NCBI GenBank assembly: GCA_902984215.1
Contig: CADWAF010000403.1
Coordinates: 1-11,451, forward strand
Source of the DNA: Willaertia magna
Lineage: Eukaryota; Heterolobosea; Eutetramitea; Acrasida; Naegleriidae
Length of the DNA stretch: 11,451 nucleotides
Direction: 5' to 3'
The notes under the pieces are model-generated. The model did not search any database, was not told the DNA's origin, and saw only the letters and a list, made by a program, of their open reading frames with translations. Below, one piece after another: positions 1 through 6,728 of the stretch (within the stretch, counting starts at the first letter, position 1; every line of letters starts with the position of its first letter). The translations under genes and the position numbers were made by a program.

Positions 1-1640
1 AAAAAAATAATTTAAATTTGAATTTTTTTTAAAAAATATTTTTTTATTTTTTAAAAAACAATATAAATTTATACTGTTTTTATTAATTTTTTTATTAAAA
101 TATTAGCAAAAACTATGAATATTATAAAAATTGTATAAATTTATACTCTTTAAGCTAAAAATTTTTATGCTTTTTATAAAAAATTTATGCTTAAAATGAC
201 AATTAACTGTTGTAATTAAATTAAACATGTTTAAAACAGTGTTTTAAAAAAAAAAGAAATTTTTGAAAAAAAGTTATTTTAAGATTGTTTTAAAAATATT
301 TTATTGAATCTTTTTTTGTTTTATTTTTGCATAAATAATTGGAAAACTATATATGATTTTAAGTATAGTCATTATGGAACTGTTAAGTATAAATAATTTT
401 ATTAATTTTATAAAAATATAATTTGTTATTACTAAATATAATTTTTTGATATACAAATTATAAAATAAATCATATTTTTTATTATATTCAACTAAAAAAT
501 CATAGTGAATATTAAAATAATTATTATTTTCTAAAATTATTACAATTATTACCATATCTAAAATAATTTTTTTATATAAAAATCATTTACGATTTCTATT
601 AAAAAATATAATAATTAAAATATACTTCTAAAATCTATAATCATTATTATTTTTTTTTAATAATTTATTTCTTATATCATTATAAGTTTTATTTTAATAA
701 TCTATAATAATTTTTTATTTTTTATTTTTTATTATTATCTAAATTATTTTTATAATTTAAATATATTAGATATTCTTTGTTTTTTAAAAAAATAAAACAA
801 ATATTAAATAATTTCTTTATATATCATTATTGATATACAATTTTTGTAATTGTATAAAAATATAAATAAATATATTTTTATTTTTATTATATTTCATATT
901 TAAATTTTTTAATACTTTATAAAAATAAAGTTTATACTTTGAATTTTAAAAAAATTTTATTAATTTTTTTATTTTATTACTTATTTTTTTTTTAGTTATA
1001 TTTAAATTATATTTAATTTTATTTAACGTATAATTATTTTTATTTTTATTAATACTTCTTTTAATTGATAACAAAAAATTTAATATTTTTATTATATTAT
1101 TTAATTTAATTTCTTTATATAATATTTTAATAATATTTTGTTTTAATGATGAATTATGAGGTAAATTTTATAGTTTATTAATTAAATTATAAAATATTTT
1201 TATTTTAACTTCAATATTTAATTTTTTTAACCCTTCATTATTATTTAAATAACCATTTAATAATTCTTTAGTTATTATTATTATTTTTGAATTATCTATA
1301 TTATATTATAGTATAAAGAATTATTAAATGATTATTTATTTATTTACAATAATAATGACAAAGTATAATATTATTTGAAATTTAATCTTATAATTATATA
1401 TTTATAATCAATAATCATAACTCTATACCAATGTAAATAATATTTTTTATATATTTTTAATTTTACTTTTATATAACAATAGTATTATCTAAAAAAAATT
1501 TTAAATTATCTTTAAGTACATTCTTTTTTAAGTTTTATTGTATTAAGATATATATTTTATATTGATGAATATAAAAATTATGTTTAATTAAATTTGTATT
1601 AAAGTTATATAAATTTAATTTAAAGTTAAGAGATTTTATA
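1..1640. other. Extremely AT-rich region without an intact gene
   Basis: This stretch is dominated by A and T runs. I find no intact gene, RNA gene or mobile-element terminus in it. An 84-codon minus-strand open frame at 301-555 begins with ATG but is composed almost wholly of Ile, Asn, Lys, Leu and Tyr and matches no family I recognise. The middle part shows traces of decayed minus-strand coding sequence, listed separately. The first 300 bases hold only homopolymer-rich spacer. Confidence 0.7.
301..1490 (-). pseudogene. Possible decayed protein-coding gene, family unknown
   Basis: On the minus strand, long stretches stay open although the DNA is so AT-rich that stop codons should be very frequent. 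One frame from about 1304 down to about 805 has only two internal stops (near 1165 and 950) before it closes. A second open segment at about 1490-1370 encodes a non-low-complexity stretch containing Leu-His-Trp-Tyr-Arg-Val-Met. A third segment is the 84-codon frame at 301-555, with further short pieces between. The predicted residues are mostly Asn, Lys, Ile, Leu and Tyr. I recognise no domain. It may be an old gene degraded by stops and frameshifts, or compositional chance; the Trp/His/Val/Met segment is the best argument for a real relic. Confidence 0.3.
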
Positions 1641-1705
1641 TGATAAATATTTAAATTTAAATTAAAATCATTAATTTTAAAAATAAATATTTAAAATTTA
1701 AAAAA

Positions 1706-1778
1706 TTAGTAATCAATTTTATTACGTATTTTAGAAACTAGTTTGATAATACTTTTTATAAAAGTTTATTATTTTTTG
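1706..1778 (+). pseudogene. Decayed F-box exon fragment on the plus strand
   Basis: Read on the plus strand, 1740-1776 encodes Phe-Asp-Asn-Thr-Phe-Tyr-Lys-Ser-Leu-Leu-Phe. This nearly matches the corresponding F-box exon segment of gene C, which lies on the minus strand at about 7305-7345. Weaker nucleotide similarity continues left to about 1706, including the codons around Leu-Val and Asn-Phe. An in-frame TAG directly before the Phe-Asp motif and small length changes show that it is dead. It is inverted relative to every other F-box-Ras copy in the window and abuts another F-box scrap on the opposite strand. Confidence 0.6.
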
Positions 1779-1802
1779 TGCATTCATTAAATTGTTTATT
1801 TA
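1779..1802 (-). pseudogene. Tiny F-box exon scrap on the minus strand
   Basis: On the minus strand this encodes Asn-Lys-Gln-Phe-Asn-Glu-Cys, the F-box core segment also present in genes C and E. It joins directly, at about 1802, to spacer DNA equivalent to that upstream of gene C (about 7530). It is probably the remnant of a gene-C-like copy that once stood at the left end of block 1, with most of its exon removed and the adjoining piece inverted. Confidence 0.55.
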
Positions 1803-1908
1803 CAACAATTTTTACAAAAAAATTCAATAGTTACAGCAATTTATAGCTTGACACTGCGGTAACCTTACAAATAAAAATCAACAAAAATTCCAAGCGTATT
1901 GTAACTAT

Positions 1909-3048
1909 TTACATTAAAATACATTTATGCGACTTGGTTCTGAATTCTTCAAATAAATTTTCACCGTTCAATAATCTTGTTACAACATCATTCCAATCAA
2001 TATAACCCCCTTGTGTTAATCTAATTGCTTCATAAAAAACTGTATCAATATTATATCCTGTTTTAGCACTAGTCTCAATATAAATTGGTTTTAATTTACA
2101 ATTTTTACAAAGTCGTCCCACCAACTCTTCAATAATTTCATTTGTAATTTCTCTTGTTTTATTTTCTTGTTCAATTAAATCCAATTTATTTCCAACAATA
2201 ATAATTGGAAGATCATCATTATGATCATTTACTCTATAAAAACGGCCAATGCTATACTCAACTTCATTTAATGATCTTTTGTCTGTTAAATCACAAACTG
2301 TTAAAATGCAATCAGCTCTATAAAAGTGATCTCTTTTGTTATAATAAAAGTATTTAATTAAAGTTGACAACAAATCTCTTCAAACCTACCTCATTGCTCT
2401 ATAATCTTCTTGTCCAACAGTGTCTATAATATCCAAATTAAATATCCTTTCTTCTACTTTTGTACACATTCTATACATTTCGTCAATTATTACACTTAAT
2501 AATTACAATAAAAACCAAATATAATAATGAAACAATAAATTAATTATTATATTATAATAATAAAAAGAAACATACTCATTATTTTCAACAAATTCATTTC
2601 TAATGTACCTAAATGTAATTGCTGATTTCCCAACGCTATGTTCACCTAAAACTGTTATTTTTATTTCTTTGTACAATTCATTGAGTTTATTTAATTCTTT
2701 CATTTTCGTTTTGCCATTGTAAAATTTTGGTTGTTTAATTTTTAAGTCATTATAATGATTTAAATAAGAATAAATTGTTTTGTAATTGTAAACTCCAATA
2801 ATTTTTTGTTGTAGTTCAGTTGTGACATACTTTAGAAATGTGGAAAATAATAAATCTTTATAAAAAGTTTTGTTAAATATATTATTACAACATTTATTAA
2901 ATTGTTTATTCACTAAATATAAATTATTTACTGAACTAACGTATAGTTTCAATAAATGATCTTTCGGAACTGTCAAATAGCCCAGTATGTGACAAATAAT
3001 TTCATCGGGTAAAAATTGATAATTTCTTCTGCCCTCTTTTTCAAACAT
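1909..3048 (-). CDS. F-box-Ras small GTPase fusion protein (gene A), three exons
   Basis: Exons are 3048-2576, 2494-2390 and 2332-1909, giving 333 residues. Introns are 81 nt (GTATGT...AAG) and 57 nt (GTAGGT...AAG). The ATG follows an A-rich leader, as in the sister genes. Residues about 12-55 form an F-box (Leu-Pro-Asp-Glu-Ile-Ile, then His-Ile-Leu-Gly-Tyr-Leu). The Ras-like domain starts near residue 130: P-loop G135-E-H-S-V-G-K141-S142, switch II D182-T-V-G-Q186, N241-K-L-D244, S281-A-K283. It ends in the CaaX box C330-I-L-M, predicted to be prenylated. In Ras numbering, positions 12 and 13 are His and Ser rather than Gly, and the normally invariant switch-I Thr (position 35) is Ile160. 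Nucleotide handling may therefore be altered. By family knowledge the F-box would bind Skp1; a ubiquitin-ligase adaptor role is inferred. The F-box part of exon 1 is identical over 214 nt to gene B. Confidence 0.85.
2815..3028 (-). repeat. 214-nt tract identical between genes A and B
   Basis: By direct reading, this part of gene A exon 1 is identical to 4064-4277 in gene B, covering nearly the whole F-box. Identity stops sharply at both edges. The positional counterpart of B in block 2, gene E, differs at many sites over the same stretch. This is best explained by recent gene conversion. Confidence 0.8.
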
Positions 3049-3162
3049 TTTTTTTATGTATTGGATTTACAACTTTGTTGTAAAAAAAGTTGTAAACACA
3101 CTCCTTTTCTAAACATTTAAAAACTGTATTTAGTTGACCAGATTTATCTTGTTTTATAATAT
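3049..3162. promoter_or_regulatory. Spacer between genes A and B, upstream region of gene A, with inverted repeat
   Basis: This 114-bp spacer contains the 5' region of gene A and the 3' region of gene B. A perfect 11-nt inverted repeat occupies 3066-3076 and 3086-3096 with a 9-nt loop, about 20-50 nt upstream of the gene A start. On the gene A sense strand it contains AACAAAGTT, which also occurs upstream of gene B in the B/actin intergenic region. Block 2 keeps the AACAAAGTT copy and one arm but has lost part of the second arm. Promoter function is inferred from position and sharing. Confidence 0.4.
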
Positions 3163-4294
3163 TTACATTAAAATACACTTTCGTGACTTGCTTTCAAACT
3201 CTTTCAATAACTTTTCACCTTTCAATAATCTTTTAATTACATCATTCCAATCAATATAACGACCTTCTGCTAATCTAACAACATCAATAAAAGCTTCATC
3301 AATATTATACCCAGTTTTAGCACTAGTTTCAATATAAATTGGTTTTAATTTACTTTCTTTACAAACATTTTCAACAACCAATTCTTCAACCATTTCTTTT
3401 GTAATTTCTCTTCTTTCAACATCTTGTTCAATTAAATCCAATTTATTTCCAACAATTACAATTGGAAGATCATCTTGATCTTTTACTCTATAGAAATTTA
3501 CAATTGTATTCTTTACTTCTTCTAACGTTCTTTTATCTGTCAAATCACAAACTGATAGAATGGCTTTTGAATATAATAAATGTTGATCTCTTTTAAAATT
3601 GACAATCAACAATAAATTTACAATAAATTAACTTTCCACTACTTACCTTAATGACTTAAACTCTTCTTGTCCAGGAGTATCTATAATATCTAAATAATAT
3701 GTATTTTCATCAACTTTTAAACATCTTCTGTAGTGATCCTCAATGGTTGGACTTGTAAAAATTGTAAATTATTATTTAAGAATTTTAAAATTATTTAAAA
3801 TTAAAAATTAATTAAAATTAATTCAATAAAAAATTATTTAAATAAACATACTCATACTCTTCAAGAAATACATTTCTTTGATATCTTATTGTAATAGATG
3901 ATTTTCCAACTCCTCCTTCTCCAACAATTGCAATTTTCATTTCACAATAATTACAAAAAAGATTTAATTCTTTTGATTGTTGTTTCATTTTTACGTTATT
4001 GTAATGATTTAAATAAGAGTAAATTGTTTTGTACTTATAAATTTCAATAATTTTTCTTTGTAATTCAGTTGTGACATACTTTAGAAATGTGGAAAATAAT
4101 AAATCTTTATAAAAAGTTTTGTTAAATATATTATTACAACATTTATTAAATTGTTTATTCACTAAATATAAATTATTTACTGAACTAACGTATAGTTTCA
4201 ATAAATGATCTTTCGGAACTGTCAAATAGCCCAGTATGTGACAAATAATTTCATCGGGTAAAAATTGATAATTTCTTTTTTGTTTTTTAAACAT
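3163..4294 (-). CDS. F-box-Ras small GTPase fusion protein (gene B), three exons
   Basis: Exons are 4294-3852, 3751-3647 and 3589-3163, giving 324 residues; introns are 100 nt (GTATGT...CAAG) and 57 nt (GTAAGT...AAAAG). Splicing intron 1 recreates the Ras effector sequence Glu-Tyr-Asp-Pro-Thr-Ile-Glu-Asp, and splicing intron 2 joins Ser-Leu-Arg to Asp-Gln, strong evidence for the model. The F-box is at about residues 11-54. GTPase motifs are complete: G125-E-G-G-V-G-K131-S132, T150, D172-T-P-G-Q176, N231-K-L-D234, S272-A-K274, and CaaX C321-I-L-M. The Ala59 position of Ras is Pro here. It is the best-preserved fusion in block 1 and is transcribed divergently from the actin-like gene 109 bp away. 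The F-box and GTPase share exon 1, so the fusion does not depend on splicing. Upstream regulators and substrates are unknown. Confidence 0.9.
4064..4277 (-). repeat. Gene B copy of the 214-nt tract shared with gene A
   Basis: This is identical by eye to 2815-3028. Outside the tract gene B resembles gene E rather than gene A (linker with Gln-Gln-Ser-Lys-Glu-Leu and a Gly-Glu-Gly-Gly P-loop). Gene B therefore looks like a mosaic in which the F-box segment was overwritten by gene A sequence. Confidence 0.8.
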
Positions 4295-4403
4295 TTTTTT
4301 AATTTTTTTTGTTTTGTAAATGCACTCTGAACTTTGTTACAACAACATGTAGAACTTTTTAACTATCACTTGTGCTTCTTTTATTTTCCCACCACAAAAA
4401 AAA
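4295..4403. promoter_or_regulatory. Candidate bidirectional promoter of gene B and actin-like gene 1
   Basis: Only 109 bp separate the two divergent start codons. The segment TGCACTCTGAACTTTGTTACAACAACA near 4321-4347, apart from one base, is kept in block 2 (9841-9867), whereas the DNA between it and the actin start is shortened there. It includes the AACTTTGTT core also found upstream of gene A. A-rich leaders precede both ATGs. No standard TATA box can be told apart from the AT-rich background. Confidence 0.5.
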
Positions 4404-5567
4404 ATGTCCTTAGAAGAAGCACAAGTAATAGTTATTGATACAGGATCTCAAACATTTAAAGCAGGAACGGCAGGCGAAGAGACACCAAAATCTATTTTTC
4501 CAACAATTATCGGTTTTAACAAAAAAGCAAACGTCAATGAATCAAATAGTGACGTTTTGAAAGATGAATTTATTGGAATGAAAGCTCAAGAAAATCTTCA
4601 AGACTTGTTAAGCGTGTCACCAATTATTGATCGTGGTATTGTTACTAATTTTGAACATTTTGAAAAGCTTTTAAATTATACATTTTATAGTGAATTAAAT
4701 ATGTTACCAAATGAACATTCAGTGATTTTGACAGAAATGACATTGACAGAAGAAGAAAAGATTCAAAGAGAAAAGAAAACTGAATTAATATTTGAAAAAT
4801 TTAATTCACCTTCTTTCTATCTTGGTCATCACTCCATCTTATCATTATACGCTAATGGCAGAACAACCGGTGTTGTTGTAAATTCAGGGCACGACATTAC
4901 CAACGTTGTTTCGGTATGCGACGGCAAAATACAAAAACAAGCGGCCTATAAATTACCAGTTGGTGGAAGAGATGTCACAAAATATTTATCTCAATTATTA
5001 ACAAAAAATATAGAAAATTTTAAATTCTTAAATGAAGAAGAAAAATTAAAAACTGCACAAGATATTAAAGAAAAGTTTGCAAACTTTTTAGATAAAAGAA
5101 TGTATGGAACTGATAAAGAACAAAATTATGAATTACCTGACGGTACGGTTTTAACTTTTACGTTACGTGACGATGTTGTGACAGAATGTGGAGAAGTATT
5201 ATTTAAACCAAATTTATTAAATGAAATTTACAATAACACAGAAATTAATGATAATTTGGGTATTCATGAATTAGTTAATACATCAATTATGAATTGTGAC
5301 ATTGATTTTCGCAAAGAATTATATTTAAATATTGTTTTAAGTGGTGGAAATACCTTATTTAAAGGATTTGGTGCAAGATTAAGCAGAGAAGTTGAAGAAA
5401 TATCACCTTCAATGGCAGCTAAAACAATAGAGAACGAGGAAAGAAAAATTGCTGAGTGGATTGGTGGGTCAATTGTTGGTAGCATGCATTTCTTCTCTGA
5501 ACGTTGTCTTTCAATCGCAGAATATAAGGAAGTAGGTGTATCTATTATTCATCGCAAATGGTTTTAA
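4404..5567 (+). CDS. Divergent actin-like protein, copy 1 (single exon, 387 aa)
   Basis: The protein is co-linear with actin, which is usually about 375 residues. The N-terminal phosphate loop is D12-T-G-S with K19-A-G-x-A-G. Later signatures are Ser-Leu-Tyr-Ala-x-Gly-Arg-Thr-Thr-Gly near 147-156, Asp-Ile-Lys-Glu-Lys at 220-224, Tyr-Glu-Leu-Pro-Asp-Gly at 242-247, Leu-Ser-Gly-Gly-Asn-Thr at 312-317, Trp-Ile-Gly-Gly-Ser-Ile at 352-357, and the terminal His-Arg-Lys-x-Phe. Residues matching actin Gln137, Asp154, Asp157 and His161 are His143, Asn160, His163 and Asn167, so normal ATP hydrolysis is doubtful. The DNase-loop region (about 39-58) is polar and longer instead of hydrophobic, arguing against ordinary filament contacts. 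It could be a nucleotide-sensing or scaffold actin-related protein; I cannot assign a named Arp class. It is divergent from gene B and convergent with the CCA exon. Confidence 0.92.
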   Translation: MSLEEAQVIVIDTGSQTFKAGTAGEETPKSIFPTIIGFNKKANVNESNSDVLKDEFIGMKAQENLQDLLSVSPIIDRGIVTNFEHFEKLLNYTFYSELNMLPNEHSVILTEMTLTEEEKIQREKKTELIFEKFNSPSFYLGHHSILSLYANGRTTGVVVNSGHDITNVVSVCDGKIQKQAAYKLPVGGRDVTKYLSQLLTKNIENFKFLNEEEKLKTAQDIKEKFANFLDKRMYGTDKEQNYELPDGTVLTFTLRDDVVTECGEVLFKPNLLNEIYNNTEINDNLGIHELVNTSIMNCDIDFRKELYLNIVLSGGNTLFKGFGARLSREVEEISPSMAAKTIENEERKIAEWIGGSIVGSMHFFSERCLSIAEYKEVGVSIIHRKWF

Positions 5568-5734
5568 AATAATATTTATTTGTATAATGAGAGTAAATAT
5601 ATTTTTTGGAAAATAATTCAACAATTGTTTTTCTTGCCGTTCTTTTGGCATAACCTTTTTGCAAGAATTACACAAAAGAGGCACAAAACACAGAACTCGC
5701 CTTATAAACGTTAATTGTTATTTAAATCAATGTT
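5568..5734. other. Convergent 3' spacer between actin-like gene 1 and the CCA exon
   Basis: The two genes end facing each other across 167 bp. The spacer is less AT-rich than others, with a stretch at about 5628-5700 that is almost unchanged in block 2 (11122-11205). It contains TCTTGC...GCAAGA as a short inverted repeat. It probably holds the 3' untranslated ends and polyadenylation signals. I see no tRNA or recognisable small RNA. Confidence 0.45.
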
Positions 5735-5987
5735 TTATTTCTTTTGTTTTTTCTTAGGGTTATAAGTCTCCAATTCTGCATGTAATTTAAGAAAACGTTC
5801 AGAGTGCTCTTTCAACCATTCCAAAGCCTCTTCCTTTGTGACAACTTGTGGATATTTCTCTAAAGAATAATCAACTAACTCTTCAAGAACTTTAGCAACA
5901 ATAGGTCCAGGATTTATACTCAATGCTTTTGAAATATCCGAACCATTCAACACTGGTGAACTTTCTTGTAGAAGATATTTTTGTAAA
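5735..5987 (-). CDS. Last exon of a tRNA nucleotidyltransferase (CCA-adding enzyme), copy 1, apparently orphaned
   Basis: The exon encodes 83 residues after a TAG splice acceptor at 5988-5990. It contains Pro-Val-Leu-Asn-Gly-Ser-Asp-Ile, then Asn-Pro-Gly-Pro, then Thr-Lys-Glu-Glu-Ala-Leu-Glu-Trp-Leu, and ends in a Lys-rich tail. That order (L-x-G, K/N-P-G-P, T-x-E-x-A) resembles the C-terminal region of class II CCA-adding enzymes, which add CCA to tRNA 3' ends. The catalytic head should lie upstream on the minus strand (above 5990), but that DNA is AT-rich and shows no such exon within the next 500 bp. A start at the GTG or TTG codons near 5951 is unlikely. This copy is probably a truncated duplicate, unless a very long intron separates it from further exons. 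Confidence 0.6.
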
Positions 5988-6475
5988 CTAAATTTGAAAA
6001 ATTATTTATTGTTTTAAATAAAAAAATTTATTAATTTTAATACCTAAAATTTAAAATTTATATTATTATTAGTTAATATAAATTTTTTAAAGTTAAATTA
6101 TTAAATTTAAATATTATAAAAAAATTTTATAATTAATAATAAATAATAAATAAATCTATTAATATATAAAGATAAAATTTAAATAAATTTTGTATTTTTT
6201 TTAAAAAATATATTTTATAATTTTAAAAATCCAAAGAGCTATTATAAAATTAAATAATAATACATAAAATTTATAATAATTTTTTTATTTTAATATTAAA
6301 ATATTTTGTATAATCTTTATATATTTTTAATTTGCCTCAACATTATAAATTGTTTTTAATTAATTTTTTTAGTAATAAAGAATAATAATTTATAAAAAAA
6401 TGTTTAAAAATGATTTAATAAAATAAAAAAATAAAAATAGAATTAAGTATAATTTTGAAATGAATTATTAAATAA
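5988..6475. other. AT-rich spacer between block 1 and the helical-repeat fragment
   Basis: About 490 bp of A/T-dominated DNA. Its left edge (5988-5990 and onward) would be the 3' end of an intron of the CCA gene. I find no convincing upstream exon, no open frame of note on either strand and no repeat with clear boundaries. The duplication breakpoint probably lies here or inside the CCA gene. Confidence 0.6.
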
Positions 6476-6721
6476 CGTTATTTTTTAATTACAATTTTTT
6501 ATAAAATACTTTGTAAAGAAGATTTAATTAAAATTGTTAGTGAAAATCCTTTTACTTTTAAAATTGTAATGAATTATGATAATAATATTGTAAAGGATTT
6601 TACTGATTTAATAATTGAAAAGAATGTTAAAGCTTTTAGAGCGTTACCAAGGAGTTATAGAAGTATGAAATTAAACAGAGAGTTTGTTTGTAACATCATT
6701 ACAAAAAAAGATTGCGAAACG
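6476..6721 (+). pseudogene. Fragment of a helical-repeat-like gene (perhaps DUF4116-type), truncated
   Basis: An open frame starts after a stop at 6473 and includes an ATG at 6569. Its residues look like real protein: Lys-Ile-Val-Ser-Glu-Asn-Pro, then Val-Lys-Ala-Phe-Arg-Ala-Leu-Pro, then Asn-Arg-Glu-Phe-Val-Cys-Asn-Ile-Ile. The spacing of Leu-Pro and of Arg-Glu-Phe-Val recalls the short helical repeats of DUF4116 proteins; that is a tentative impression. Near 6722 the frame runs into DNA that is the shared 3' end of the F-box-Ras genes, so its C-terminus has been replaced. No complete gene exists here and the native start is not visible. Confidence 0.35.
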
Positions 6722-6728
6722 ATAATAT

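Larger units (their letters stand above)
1803..5990. repeat. Block 1 of a tandem segmental duplication (genes A, B, actin-like 1, CCA exon)
   Basis: This segment aligns in order and orientation with about 7530-11451. Matching points are gene A with D, B with E, the two actin-like genes, and the CCA exon, with offsets of about 5.49-5.57 kb. Spacers match as well as genes, including the intergenic DNA downstream of A and D, between A and B, and between actin and the CCA exon. Small indels account for the changing offset. The right limit of homology cannot be seen because copy 2 is cut by the window edge. Confidence 0.9.

Noticed and set aside
5264..5485. 73-codon minus-strand open frame inside actin-like gene 1
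   Set aside because: It is antisense to a well-supported conserved actin region and shows no family features.
5568..5734. Short minus-strand reading frames with closely spaced Cys codons (zinc-finger-like look) and a Lys/Arg-rich frame
   Set aside because: The frames differ between the two blocks because of a 2-nt deletion and are interrupted by stops, so constraint is not supported; 3' untranslated DNA is simpler.
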